Source of the DNA: Catenulispora sp. EB89
GTDB lineage: Bacteria > Actinomycetota > Actinomycetes > Streptomycetales > Catenulisporaceae
Reading direction: 5' to 3'
Assembly (NCBI RefSeq): GCF_041261445.1
Contig: NZ_JBGCCU010000019.1
Location: forward strand, 1-64,000
DNA: 64,000 nt
Part shown: positions 1 through 8,917 of the stretch, one piece after another
Layout: each line of letters begins with the position of its first letter
Position numbering within the stretch: the first letter of the stretch is position 1
Notes under the pieces: model-generated
Databases searched by the model: none
What the model was told of the DNA's origin: nothing
What the model saw: only the letters and a program-made list of their open reading frames with translations
Program-made: the position numbers and the translations under genes

Positions 1-175
1 CAACCCGTCGCTGTCTCGAAGAACAGGAACACGCGCTCAACCTGGTTCCGAAACAGCATCAGAGCCTTGATAGCCTTCTGGGGTTAAACGGCAAGTTCAG
101 GAGCTGTTCGAGCAGGCGACGGCCGACGGCAAGGGCTTCGGGCACCGGCAGCACATCCACGTCACGTGGCTGGCG

Positions 176-484
176 GTGCGTCAGCACGGCGTCGACGAGG
201 CGATAGCCGTGGTGAGCGACGGGATTCAGGAGACGGCGCGGTACGCCGGGGTGCCGCAGAAGTACAACGCCACGGTCAGCCGTGCGTGGGTGCAGGCGGT
301 CGGGTATCACGCCGCCGAGCATCCGGCGGACGACTTCGGGGCGTTCATCGAGGCCAACGATGCCTTGCTGGACAAGCGGCTGCTGATGCGGTTCTACTCC
401 CCGACGGTGCTGGCCTCGGCTGCGGCTCGGAGCGGGTGGGTGGAACCGGATCGGGCGCCGTTTCCGTGGATGGCCGAGGCTTGA
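176..484 (+). CDS. Conserved hypothetical protein, probably 5'-truncated
   Basis: The reading frame ending at 484 is clearly coding in style and has the look of a small actinobacterial family of unknown function, with an H-x-H-x-x-W-L-A-V block followed by ETARYAGVPQKYNATVSRAW, LLDKRLL and a DRAPFPW end. Similarity appears to extend upstream to about position 74 (an FEQATADGKGFGHRQH block), but no ATG, GTG or TTG lies in frame between the stop at 71-73 and the GTG at 176. The 176 start would cut off the conserved HIHVTW block, so the gene may have lost its native start when the sequence left of about 110 was joined to it. No function is known to me. Confidence 0.5.
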   Translation: MRQHGVDEAIAVVSDGIQETARYAGVPQKYNATVSRAWVQAVGYHAAEHPADDFGAFIEANDALLDKRLLMRFYSPTVLASAAARSGWVEPDRAPFPWMAEA

Positions 485-547
485 GTACGCGCTGGAACCG
501 GTAGCTTTTGTTGCCGGAACACAGGGGTGGACGACACGGGGGAACAC

Positions 548-1429
548 ATGGGGGAACACATGCTGAAGGCTGACAACGCACGTCTTGCAAGCGCCGGATC
601 AGCTGAGGTTGCCGCGCCCCTCGACGGCATCCTTTCCGATGCCCAGCTCGCGACCCTCGCCGCCGACCTGACCGCCGTCACCCTCGCCACCCCGCGCGCC
701 TTCGGCCCGGCGCTGGCATTCCCGCCGCTGTCCGCGACCACGGCCGCCGCGACCGCCGTCGACTTCGCCGACCTGGCCGACTCCGCCGACTCCGCCGACT
801 CGGCCGCCGCCCCAGCCAACCCCTACTGGCAGATCATCCGCAACCTCCCGACCGAAACCCGCGCCGCCATCACCGGCCCCACCACCATGTGGCTGTCCGC
901 CCCGGCCGACGTCCGCGAGCGCGCCGTCGTCGCCGGCCTGGACCGCGGCGCCTTGAGCCGCCGCTACAGCTGGTCGATCCCCAGCCCCGGCGACATCGCG
1001 TGGATCCGCGCGACCGTCGGCGCGCGCGGCGTCGTCGAACCCGGCGCCGGCGGCGGCTACTGGGCCTGGCTGATGCGCGCCGCCGGCATCGACACCCTCG
1101 CCTACGACCCGTTCCCGGCCTCCACCGCCAACGGCTACGCCAAGCGCGCCTACACGGCCGTGGAGCCCGGCGACGACAGCGTCGCGGCCCTGCACGCCGA
1201 CCGTGCGCTCTTCCTGTGCTGGCCCAACAACGACGACCCCTGGGCCGCCCGCGCCGTCACCGCCTACCGCGGCGACATGCTGATCTACGCCGGCCAGGAA
1301 GCCGGCGGCTCGACCGCCGACGAGCGCTTCTTCGAGCTCCTCGCCGATAAATGGCAGCACACCGGCACCAGCGCGGATCACGTCACCTACAGCGGAGTGC
1401 CTTGTCGGCTCGGCGTGTGGCGCCGGTGA
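548..1429 (+). CDS. Putative SAM-dependent methyltransferase-like protein
   Basis: The C-terminal two thirds reads like a Rossmann methyltransferase core: a VVEPGAGGGYWAWLMRAAG glycine-rich loop near residue 165, an acidic end to strand 2 (LAYDPFP), then FLCWPNNDDPWAARAV in the place of motif IV. The N-terminal 90 residues are low-complexity Ala/Asp/Ser. Two identical GGGGGAACACATG blocks lie at 540-562, each offering a Shine-Dalgarno-like G run and an ATG (548 or 560); a GTG at 527 is also in frame. I took 548. The substrate is unknown. It stands alone, with the penicillin-binding protein gene converging on it. The methyltransferase assignment rests on motif shape only. Confidence 0.65.
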   Translation: MGEHMLKADNARLASAGSAEVAAPLDGILSDAQLATLAADLTAVTLATPRAFGPALAFPPLSATTAAATAVDFADLADSADSADSAAAPANPYWQIIRNLPTETRAAITGPTTMWLSAPADVRERAVVAGLDRGALSRRYSWSIPSPGDIAWIRATVGARGVVEPGAGGGYWAWLMRAAGIDTLAYDPFPASTANGYAKRAYTAVEPGDDSVAALHADRALFLCWPNNDDPWAARAVTAYRGDMLIYAGQEAGGSTADERFFELLADKWQHTGTSADHVTYSGVPCRLGVWRR

Positions 1430-1523
1430 ACGCGGTCAATGCGGTGAACGCACTGAACGCGGCGAGGGCGGCCGCGTTCGCGCAAACCGCCGGCCGCCCC
1501 ACAACCACCCAGATCTCCGAGAC

Positions 1524-3308
1524 CTAGATGTACCCCAAGTTCTTCAGCGCCGTGTCGATCGCCGGACCCGAGTTCTGGATCCCGAACCCGCCGTTCAGCG
1601 TCAGCGCACCGAACGCGATGTCGTGCTTCTTGTCGAAGACGATCATCCAGCTGTCCGTCTTCCCGGTCTTGGGCGTGTCGTTCGACTCCGCCGAGCCGGT
1701 CTTGCCGGCCAGGCCGTCGCCGGCCGGGAAGTAGCCGTAGGCCGTGCCGGGCGAGTCGCTGATCACGTCCTGCATCAGCGTCGTGAGCTGGCTGTCGACG
1801 CCCGCCGGCAGCGGGGTGGCGCTGACCTGCGGGGTGCCCGGGACCAGGATCGGCTGCTTGAACTGCCCGTTGTTGCACACCGTGGCCGCGACCGAGGCCA
1901 TGGTCAGCGGGGACATCTCGATGTCGCCCTGGCCGAAGGCGTCGCGGGCGTACGTGCCCAGGCCGTCGGCCGGCGGGACCTGCAGGTCGCCGGCGGTGCC
2001 GTAGGTGGCCGGGCCCATGCCCAGGTCCCACTTCTGGTTCATGCCGAAGTAGGTCTTGGCCTCGTTCGACAGCGCGTTGTAGTCGCTGCCGAGCTTGCCG
2101 TCCAGCGCCAGGTTGACGAACGCGGTGTTGCAGGACTGCTCGAAGGCGTCCTTGAGGTGGGCGTTCGCGATGCCGTTGGCCAGGCTCGGGTCGTTGGTGA
2201 TCGGCTTGCCCTCGACCGTGGCGGAGGACGTGCACTTCACCGGCGTGCTCGCGGTCAGGCCCTGCTGGAGCGCCAGCGCGGTGGTGATCACCTTGAACGT
2301 GGAGCCCGGGGCGCGGGCTGCCTTGTAGGCCAGCGACGGGATGCCGGCGTCGTTGCTGGCCATGCCGAGGATGTCGCCGGTGGAGGGCTGGATGGCGACC
2401 ATGCCGGCGTTCGCGTGCCCGTTCAGCGCGGCCTCTATCGCGGTCTGCACCTTCGGGTCGATCGTGGTCTTCACCGTGGTCGGCGCGCTGGTGGCCGCGC
2501 CGAGGTCCTTGATCGTCCCGGGCGCGACCGGGCTGCCGGTCTTGGGGTCCACGAACTCGACGGTGAGCTGGGTCGGCGTGAAGTTCGCCGGCACGTGCGT
2601 GGTCAGCGCGTTCACCGCCGCGGTCAGGCTCGGGTGCTTCGTCACGTCGACCGGGTTGCCGGTGGCGTCGACCACGCTCTGCTTCGGCGGCACGGCCTTG
2701 AGCAGCGCGGTCGGGCCGAGCTGGGGCTGGATGACCGCGGAGTTCCACTTCACGACCGGCGTGCCGGCCGGGCCCTGGACCAGGCTCAGCGCCGAGTCGT
2801 ACGTCCAGACCAGGTTGTTGCCGAAGTCGGCGGAGACGTTGAAGGAGAACCGGGCCAGCGTGGCGGCCGAGGCCGAGGCCGAGGCCGACGACGATGACGC
2901 GGGCGCCGAGCCGGAGGCCGTCCCGGAAGCCGAGGTCGGCGGCGGGCTGGCGGTGTCCGCCCCGGCCGCGACGTTCTCCTGCGAACCGAGGGTCAGCGTC
3001 AGCTTCTGCGGGCTCAGCGAGCCCATGACGGCCTTCAGCCGGGCCGTGGCAGTGGTCGCGTCGTCGGTCAGCTTGCCGGCGCCGTCGAAATCGCCGCCGG
3101 ACCACGCGGTCAGAAACGCCTGCGCCACGTTCTGTGGCGTGACCTGCGGTGAGGAGCTGGTACTGGCCGCCGCGCCGGAGTTCTTGGAATCGGACGAGGA
3201 GGACTTCGAGGAGCTGCCGAACAAGCCGCAGCCGCTGGTGGTCAGCAGGGCCGCGGCTACCATGCCGCAAGCCGTCATCCGTGCCGCCGTTATTCGCCGC
3301 CCCGTCAT
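1524..3308 (-). CDS. Lipid-anchored class B penicillin-binding protein (transpeptidase)
   Basis: A D,D-transpeptidase acting on the outer face of the membrane in peptidoglycan cross-linking. The start at 3308 is preceded by GGGGAG seven bases upstream and gives a 27-residue lipoprotein signal ending in TTSGC; GTG/ATG at 3335/3332 are alternatives with poorer spacing. A Ser-rich linker is followed by an NTF2-like/MecA-N-type domain, interrupted by an Ala/Ser-rich insert near residues 125-150, then the transpeptidase domain with all three active-site motifs: STFK (Ser336, Lys339), SCN (Ser392-Asn394) and KTG (536-538). There is no N-terminal transmembrane helix apart from the signal, which is the arrangement of some actinobacterial PBP2a-like proteins. 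A TTGACA hexamer lies upstream on the minus strand at 3413-3418, but no convincing -10 was found. Confidence 0.9.
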   Translation of the reverse strand: MTGRRITAARMTACGMVAAALLTTSGCGLFGSSSKSSSSDSKNSGAAASTSSSPQVTPQNVAQAFLTAWSGGDFDGAGKLTDDATTATARLKAVMGSLSPQKLTLTLGSQENVAAGADTASPPPTSASGTASGSAPASSSSASASASAATLARFSFNVSADFGNNLVWTYDSALSLVQGPAGTPVVKWNSAVIQPQLGPTALLKAVPPKQSVVDATGNPVDVTKHPSLTAAVNALTTHVPANFTPTQLTVEFVDPKTGSPVAPGTIKDLGAATSAPTTVKTTIDPKVQTAIEAALNGHANAGMVAIQPSTGDILGMASNDAGIPSLAYKAARAPGSTFKVITTALALQQGLTASTPVKCTSSATVEGKPITNDPSLANGIANAHLKDAFEQSCNTAFVNLALDGKLGSDYNALSNEAKTYFGMNQKWDLGMGPATYGTAGDLQVPPADGLGTYARDAFGQGDIEMSPLTMASVAATVCNNGQFKQPILVPGTPQVSATPLPAGVDSQLTTLMQDVISDSPGTAYGYFPAGDGLAGKTGSAESNDTPKTGKTDSWMIVFDKKHDIAFGALTLNGGFGIQNSGPAIDTALKNLGYI

Positions 3309-3427
3309 AGTCCCACTCCCCAGTTGCGTCATCACCTCCGCCGAAGGCGGTAGCGGCCAAATTACACTGTCGGGGCTTTCGCGGTGCCGTCAGGGCGTTT
3401 CTTTGTTCGATTTGTCAACATCCGAAG

Positions 3428-3462
3428 GGCCCGGCGGCGGCTGGGCCGTCCGCCGCCGGGCC
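3428..3462 (-). terminator. Strong GC hairpin downstream of the radical SAM gene
   Basis: A perfect 13-bp stem (GGCCCGGCGGCGG pairing with its complement, arms 3428-3440 and 3450-3462, 9-base loop) begins 9 bases beyond the stop of the radical SAM gene. There is no U-tract, as is common for actinobacterial terminators. It would also insulate the penicillin-binding protein gene that follows on the same strand. Confidence 0.65.
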
Positions 3463-3470
3463 GGTGAAGC

Positions 3471-4772
3471 TCAAGGCGTGCGGATGACGTCCATGAAGGC
3501 GCTCACCGAGAACTCGGCGTTCCCGGCGCCGGGACGGCCGTACCCGGGCGGGACCGGGAGGTTGTACTTCTCGAACGTCTCGCGCCAGGCCAGCAGCAGC
3601 TTCACGAAGTACTCCAGCGACGGGCCCTTCTGCCGGCCCAGGTTGCTGGTCGGCTCCGGGCACCAGGTGGTGAAGCGCGGCATCACGCCGTGGCTCATGA
3701 AGAAGTCCAGGCCCTCGGTCGTGGAGGCGATCGCCTTGTCGACGTCGGTGAAGCCGTGCGGCTCGGCCATCTCCACGCCGCCGACGAAGTTCGGGATGAC
3801 GTTGGTCGCCCCGAAGATCTCGGCCGAGTCCAGGATCCGCTTGACCCACTGGTCACGGCCGACATAGCGGTCCTTGCCGGGGCAGATCCAGCTGAACATC
3901 TCGGCGTCCCACACCTCGTAGTTCGGGTGGTAGACGCGGTAGCCGGCGTCGAAGAGCATCTGGACCTCGTCCACCGGCAGCGCCTGCACCACGGCCTTGG
4001 GGATCCAGCGGCCGGCGTACCGGGACTCGATGGCCTCGGCGAAGCGCGCGTAGAACTCGCCCTCACGCATGCCGTCGAGCTTCTTGGTGATCGAGCCGCC
4101 GGTGACCGTGTAGGCCTTGGTGACGTCGTCGTACTTGTTGATCAGCGACATCGCCTCGACGATGTCCTCGATCTCCTTCACCGCCGTGTACTCCCGGCCG
4201 TTCGCCCGCTGCTGCCGGAAGTTCTCGTTGAGGTCGCAGAAACGGCACTCCTCGTCCCGGCCCCAGTACTGGCACAGCCGGTACACCGTGAGGTACACCA
4301 GGTAGCCCCACTCGATGGCCGGGGCGATCTCGCTGATCTTCTTGCCCGAGGACAGCGTGTGCTCGTAGTAGCCGGGGATCGGCGGGAACTCCAGGTCGCA
4401 CAGGAACGCGCCCTCGCAGCTCAGTGTGAGCTTGCCGTCCCGCAGCTCCACCACGTACGGACTGTCCGGCGCGACCCGCGTGGAGACCACGGTCCGGCGC
4501 AGGTCATAGGGGCCGCCGGTCATCCGGATCTCCTCCGGGGCCCGGAACTGCGCGTGCTCGGCCATCTCCGCGACCGGCACCAGGTCGAAGGTGAAGATGA
4601 AGTAGTCCTTGGGTTTGTACCCGCTGGCCACCCGCAAGGCGTCGGGACTGAAGGCCAGGCCCTGCCGCAGTATGTCCTGCTTGATGACGGCCTCGACCGG
4701 CAGATCCGGGAACTCCGCCATCATGCGTTCCAGCTCGCGTGTCGTCGCCCCGTCCGCTGTGACAGCGACCAT
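3471..4772 (-). CDS. Radical SAM protein with CX8CX2C motif
   Basis: A 433-residue protein. Cysteines 167, 176 and 179 (in LCQYWGRDEECRFCDLN) are spaced C-x8-C-x2-C instead of the classical C-x3-C-x2-C, and sit after about 165 residues of N-terminal domain. The following AYTVTGGS near 220 fits the GGE-type SAM-amino contact, and later VYHPNYEVWD and GATNVIPNFVGGVEM segments match the barrel of BioB/HydG-like enzymes. Family knowledge says the three cysteines hold a 4Fe-4S cluster that cleaves S-adenosylmethionine; the substrate here is not recognisable. Further cysteines (C119, C125 and one in the TTWCPEP segment) might bind a second cofactor. It is monocistronic. Confidence 0.8.
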   Translation of the reverse strand: MVAVTADGATTRELERMMAEFPDLPVEAVIKQDILRQGLAFSPDALRVASGYKPKDYFIFTFDLVPVAEMAEHAQFRAPEEIRMTGGPYDLRRTVVSTRVAPDSPYVVELRDGKLTLSCEGAFLCDLEFPPIPGYYEHTLSSGKKISEIAPAIEWGYLVYLTVYRLCQYWGRDEECRFCDLNENFRQQRANGREYTAVKEIEDIVEAMSLINKYDDVTKAYTVTGGSITKKLDGMREGEFYARFAEAIESRYAGRWIPKAVVQALPVDEVQMLFDAGYRVYHPNYEVWDAEMFSWICPGKDRYVGRDQWVKRILDSAEIFGATNVIPNFVGGVEMAEPHGFTDVDKAIASTTEGLDFFMSHGVMPRFTTWCPEPTSNLGRQKGPSLEYFVKLLLAWRETFEKYNLPVPPGYGRPGAGNAEFSVSAFMDVIRTP

Positions 4773-5061
4773 GTTGGACCTCGCTTCCGCCTATTCCGGA
4801 TAAGGTCTTGAATATCTCATGGGTTACAAGTGGGCACTGAGAGTGGGGGTCTGGAGCTGGTTGGCGGCGCCGATGCGCGCAAAGGCCGCCCCGGATCGCG
4901 AAAGTCCTGGCGAGCCGGGGTTTCCAGGGATTGACGAGACATGAGCACCGTCGGCTTGCCCGCCACGGGGAACGACAGATGTGAGTATTCCGTGTCGATC
5001 GCAGACAGGGGCGTCTACCAGGCAGCCCGGATTTCCGGGCACGGCCGTTGGTTGAGCTAGC

Positions 5062-5940
5062 TCAACCACGATTGCGGGCGACGGCCTCGGCGACGGCGGC
5101 TCGTACCGAGCGCGGCGCCGTCCGCAGAAGCTGCGGCAGATCCGAGCGCGTGGCCTCGGCGCGACCGGCGATGACGTTCGAGTACAGCGACAGGGCATGC
5201 GTGATCTGATACGGCTCCAGGCTGCTCCCGGCCAGCGCCGCGCGGGTCTCGGTGAGCGATGCGGGACGGTACGCGATCGGGCGGCCGAGCTCCTCGGTGA
5301 GGATCTGCGCGATCTCCGCCCCGCCGAGCGCCGTATCGCCTTCGAGCTCGTATACCCGGTCGGCGTGCCGGCTCAGCTTTCCGGCGGCCAGATCCCGCTC
5401 CGACTCCGCGGCCACCCGGACTGCGACGTCGGCGAGGTCCTGCCGGACCACCACCGACAGCCGTCCCGCGCCGAACGGCGCCGCGAGTACGTCGTCCGCC
5501 GACGTCGCGGCCGTGGCCGTGGCCAGGGCGACCGGGAGGTCGGGGTAGAGCCCGTTGCGCAGAATGGTGGTCGTGAACGGCCCCGCCGCGAACCGTTCCT
5601 CGCTCCAGCGGTGCGGCAGCGCGATCGTCATCGACTCGCCGGAACTCGCCAGGCTCGTGTAGATCAGGTGCCTGACACCGGCCTGGGCCGCGGCGTCGGC
5701 CGCTGCCGCGTGCCGGGCGAACACGACGTCGTCCTCGGCGTATCCGGCGGACACCACCAGTAGGACGTCCACGTCCTCGAACGCCGCAGGCAGCGACCGC
5801 GGGTCGTCGAAGTCCACGCGCCGCGCGCTGACGCCGTCGCCGGTGCGCGTGCCGCCGGTGACCCGCACGTCGTCGAGCTCTGACAGCCCCTGGAACACCA
5901 GGCCGCCGAGGCCGCCGGAAATCCCCGTCACCAGAATCAT
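5062..5940 (-). CDS. NmrA-like NAD(P)-binding oxidoreductase
   Basis: An atypical short-chain dehydrogenase of the NmrA/quinone-oxidoreductase-2 type. The N-terminus MILVTGISGGLGGLVFQGL holds the TGxxGxxG dinucleotide loop, and the segments VRHLIYTSLASS and TTILRNGLYPD are typical of QorB/NmrA proteins; the classical YxxxK catalytic pair is not evident. The ATG at 5940 follows a GGAGG box with 5-base spacing. It is divergent from an HxlR-type regulator 212 bp away, a common pairing for aldehyde- or quinone-responsive control. The substrate is unknown. Confidence 0.85.
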   Translation of the reverse strand: MILVTGISGGLGGLVFQGLSELDDVRVTGGTRTGDGVSARRVDFDDPRSLPAAFEDVDVLLVVSAGYAEDDVVFARHAAAADAAAQAGVRHLIYTSLASSGESMTIALPHRWSEERFAAGPFTTTILRNGLYPDLPVALATATAATSADDVLAAPFGAGRLSVVVRQDLADVAVRVAAESERDLAAGKLSRHADRVYELEGDTALGGAEIAQILTEELGRPIAYRPASLTETRAALAGSSLEPYQITHALSLYSNVIAGRAEATRSDLPQLLRTAPRSVRAAVAEAVARNRG

Positions 5941-6152
5941 CGCAACCTCCACAGAGAACCGATCGAGCCCGAAGCAGACGCTGTCGGGCGCTATCAAGAC
6001 TCCGATGTACCGACGGACCTGCGTAAGGAGGCACATTCGAATCACCCGGGCACACCGAGGTAACCGTCCGGGTCGGGATGCCGCGCCCCGTCGCCGATGT
6101 GACCCAGGTCTCATCCGGAATAGCCCCGGGGTGCCGCGGCGTCGTCCCCGTC

Positions 6153-6563
6153 GTGACGCATGCGAACAGCTGGGCGCTGCCCGCGACCGACACCGACGAG
6201 CACGGCCCCTGCGACGACGACTGCGGGATCCGCGACGTCCAGGACCGCCTCGGCGACCGCTGGTCGGTCCTGGTGATCGTGGAGCTGGCCAAGGGCGTCC
6301 GCCGCTTCGGCGCCCTGAAGTCCGTGATCCCCGGCATCTCCCAGCGGATGCTGACCGTCACCACCAAGCGCCTCATCCGCGACGGCCTGGTCGAGCGCAC
6401 GGTGTACCCCACGATCCCGCCGCAGACCGACTACCGGCTCACCCCGATGGGGGAGAGCTTCGCGCAGGCGGTCGCCGCGCTGGCCGACTGGTCGCGGCAG
6501 CACAAGGAGGCGGTCGCGGTGGCGCGGCTGCGCTTCGACCTGGACCATCCTGGCGAGCTGTAG
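6153..6563 (+). CDS. HxlR-family transcriptional regulator
   Basis: A one-domain winged-helix protein of the HxlR/MarR-like type. CDDDCGIRDVQDRLGDRWSVLVIVEL opens the domain, with two cysteines near the N-terminus that are often the redox- or electrophile-sensing residues of the family. The recognition helix lies in FGALKSVIPGISQRMLTVTTKRL, and the wing in DGLVERTVYPTIPPQTDYRLT. Starting at the GTG at 6153 gives 136 residues, close to the usual length; an ATG at 6078 would add 25 residues of unrelated look. It probably controls the divergent NmrA-like reductase gene (inference from arrangement). Confidence 0.85.
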   Translation: MTHANSWALPATDTDEHGPCDDDCGIRDVQDRLGDRWSVLVIVELAKGVRRFGALKSVIPGISQRMLTVTTKRLIRDGLVERTVYPTIPPQTDYRLTPMGESFAQAVAALADWSRQHKEAVAVARLRFDLDHPGEL

Positions 6564-6704
6564 CGGAGCCGTCGGCGCTGCCGGTGCTGCTGCGGGCGGC
6601 GTCGCCGGCGCTGGGGTGGGCGCTGCCGTCGGTGCTGCCGGAGGTGCTTCACCAGCGCACTCGCCGACAAGCCGGACACACGCATACCCGGCCATACTGG
6701 ACCT

Positions 6705-7841
6705 GTGTCCACCAGCGACTGGGTGCTGCACGTCGACCTCGACCAGTTCATCGCCGCGGTCGAAGTCGCCCGGCGGCCGGAACTGCGCGGCCGGCCCGTC
6801 GTGGTCGGCGGCCAGGGCGATCCGACGCGCCGCGGCGTGGTGGCCACCGCCTCCTACGAGGCCCGCGAGTTCGGCGTCCACTCCGGGATGCCGATGCGCA
6901 CCGCCGCGAAGAAGTGCCCCGACTGCGTCTTCCTGCCCGCCGACCGCGCCGCCTACGAGAAGGTCTCCGAGCGCGTGATGGCCACGCTGCGCGAGTTCCC
7001 GGTCGTGGTCGAGGTGATGGGCTGGGACGAGGCGTTCGTCGGCGCGCGCACCGACGACCCCGAGGCGCTGGCCGCCGACATCCGCGAGGCCGTGCTCGGC
7101 GAGACGGGCCTGTCCTGTTCCGTGGGCATCGGCGACAACAGGCTGCGCGCCAAGACCGCCACCGGCTTCGCCAAACCGGCCGGCGTCTACCGGCTGACTC
7201 GGGAGAACTGGGCCGCCGTCATGAGCGGACGCTCCACCGACGCGCTGTGGGGCATCGGCTCGCGCACCGCCAAGAAGCTCGCCGAGATGAGCCTGCACAC
7301 CGTCGCCGACCTGGCCCGCGCCGACCGCGCCACGCTCGCCGACCACTTCGGGCCCAAGATGGGGCCCTACTTCTGGCTGCTGGCCCAGGGCGCCGGCGAC
7401 ACCGAAGTGACCGGCACGCCGCACGTCGCCAAGGGACGCAGCCGCGAGGTCACGTTCCAGCAGAACATCGCCGACGCCGGGGAGCTGGCCGCGCAGGTGC
7501 GGCAGCTGGCCCGGCACGTCGCCGAGGACGTCGTGGCCGAGGAGCGGCCGGCGGCGCGCGTCGGGCTGAAGATCCGGTACGCGCCGTTCGTCACCAAGAC
7601 GCGGAGCATCACGCTGCCCGCGCCGACGGCTGACGCCGCGGAGATCGAGCGCGCCGCGCTGGAGGTGTTCGCGCTGCTGGAGCTGGACCGGCCGGTGCGG
7701 CTGCTCGGGGTGCGGGTGGAGTTCCCGGACGTCGAGCCGGAGTCAGAGCCCGAGTCAGAACCGGAGCTGATTCCGGAGTTAAGACCGGAGTTAAAGACAG
7801 AAGCTGAAACCGTTGATGGCGCTCAGATCTCTGAATCCTGA
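6705..7841 (+). CDS. dinB: Y-family DNA polymerase IV (DinB type)
   Basis: A translesion polymerase. The palm shows the catalytic carboxylates in VDLDQF (Asp11) and GWDEAF (Asp108, Glu109), followed by SCSVGIGDNRLRAKTATGFAKPAGVY, the conserved DinB segment. The HhH region (LWGIGSRTAKKLAEM) and a little-finger domain follow. The second carboxylate motif begins GWDE, not the usual SIDE/SLDE, so it belongs to a divergent actinobacterial DinB subgroup. There is no recognisable beta-clamp-binding pentapeptide; the C-terminus is instead an acidic tail of repeated S-E-P-E units. It converges on the LigD-Pol gene, leaving 50 bp between the stops. Confidence 0.9.
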   Translation: MSTSDWVLHVDLDQFIAAVEVARRPELRGRPVVVGGQGDPTRRGVVATASYEAREFGVHSGMPMRTAAKKCPDCVFLPADRAAYEKVSERVMATLREFPVVVEVMGWDEAFVGARTDDPEALAADIREAVLGETGLSCSVGIGDNRLRAKTATGFAKPAGVYRLTRENWAAVMSGRSTDALWGIGSRTAKKLAEMSLHTVADLARADRATLADHFGPKMGPYFWLLAQGAGDTEVTGTPHVAKGRSREVTFQQNIADAGELAAQVRQLARHVAEDVVAEERPAARVGLKIRYAPFVTKTRSITLPAPTADAAEIERAALEVFALLELDRPVRLLGVRVEFPDVEPESEPESEPELIPELRPELKTEAETVDGAQISES

Positions 7842-7891
7842 GGCGGTTATGGAGCGTCGGCGGGACCCGAATCCGGGCTCGAATCCGACTC

Positions 7892-8917
7892 TTACTCCGG
7901 TTCTGAATCCGGCTCTGCGTGCTTCGCCCGGCTCGGCGCGACTCTCGGCGGCTCGTTCGGCTGCTTCGGATAGACCGGCGGCCACGGCGCGTCCATCAGC
8001 CCGTTCGCCATGTCCTGCCGCGACATCTCCAGCAACGGCTCCAACGACTGCGGCCGCACGTTGTACTCGGCCCACGGATCGCCGCGCTCGGCGACCCGGG
8101 CCGGCACCGTGGCGATGGTCAGCTCGTCGGGGACGACCGTCATCAGCTCGTCCCAGAAGATCGGCGTCGACACCTGCGCACCGACGCGCGGCCGGACGCA
8201 CCACGCGCCGAACACCGTCTTGTGCGGCGCGTTCTGATTGAAGTCCACAAACACCCGCGCACCCCGCTCCTCCTTCCACCACTGGGCCGTGATCTGCTCC
8301 GGATACCGGCGCTCCATCTCGCGGGCCAGGGCGACGGCGGCCGCGCGGACCTCGTAGCCGTCCCAGCGGTGCTGGAGGCTGACGTAGATGTGCAGGCCGC
8401 GCGAGCCGGAGGTCTTCACGTACGCCTCGATGCCCAGCTCGGCCAGCAGCTCCCGGGTCAGCACCGCGGCCTGCCGGACCTCCGGGTAGCCGACGCCGGG
8501 GGAGGGGTCCAGGTCGATGCGCAGCTCGTCGGTGACGTCGGGGTCCGAGGCGCGGATCGGCCAGACGTGGAAGCCCAGGCAGCCCAGGTTCACGCCCCAG
8601 ACGATGTGCGCCATGTTCGCCGCGACCAGGGCGTCGCTGGTGGTGCCGTTGGGCGTGGAGACCTCCATGGTGGTCAGCCACGGCGGCGCCGTCTTCGGGA
8701 CGCGCTTCTGGAACCACGACTTGCCGCCCGCGCCGTCCGGGTAGCGCTCCAGGAGCAGGGGGCGGTCCTTCAGGGTGTTCATGATCGGGCCGGCGACGGC
8801 GAGGTAGTACTGGACGAGGTCCATTTTGGTCTCGCCACGCTTGCTGAAGTAGAGCTTGTCCGGGTGCGAGACCGGGACCTCGGTGTCGTCGATGTCGAGG
8901 ACGGTTTCCTTGGTCAT
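7892..8917 (-). CDS. LigD-type primase-polymerase (PolDom) for end joining
   Basis: An archaeo-eukaryotic primase-type polymerase matching the Pol domain of bacterial LigD, encoded as a separate 341-residue protein. It has LYFSKRGETKMDLVQYY at the start, the metal-binding RIDLDPSPG motif (Asp135, Asp137) and SGSRGLHIYV, the nucleotide-binding His motif. Family members fill in and add ribonucleotides at double-strand breaks with Ku and ligase. Its ATG at 8917 overlaps the stop of the upstream ligase gene (ATGA), so the two are translationally coupled. The C-terminus ends in an acidic S-E-P-E tail that mirrors the tail of the convergent DinB protein. Confidence 0.93.
   Translation of the reverse strand: MTKETVLDIDDTEVPVSHPDKLYFSKRGETKMDLVQYYLAVAGPIMNTLKDRPLLLERYPDGAGGKSWFQKRVPKTAPPWLTTMEVSTPNGTTSDALVAANMAHIVWGVNLGCLGFHVWPIRASDPDVTDELRIDLDPSPGVGYPEVRQAAVLTRELLAELGIEAYVKTSGSRGLHIYVSLQHRWDGYEVRAAAVALAREMERRYPEQITAQWWKEERGARVFVDFNQNAPHKTVFGAWCVRPRVGAQVSTPIFWDELMTVVPDELTIATVPARVAERGDPWAEYNVRPQSLEPLLEMSRQDMANGLMDAPWPPVYPKQPNEPPRVAPSRAKHAEPDSEPE

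Noticed and set aside
4824-5198. 124-residue minus-strand frame between the radical SAM and NmrA-like genes
   Set aside because: It overlaps the end of the NmrA-like gene in another frame and has Arg/Pro-rich composition without conserved features.
6078-6152. Upstream start for the HxlR regulator at ATG 6078
   Set aside because: It would add 25 residues without family likeness and has no Shine-Dalgarno sequence; GTG 6153 gives the normal family length.
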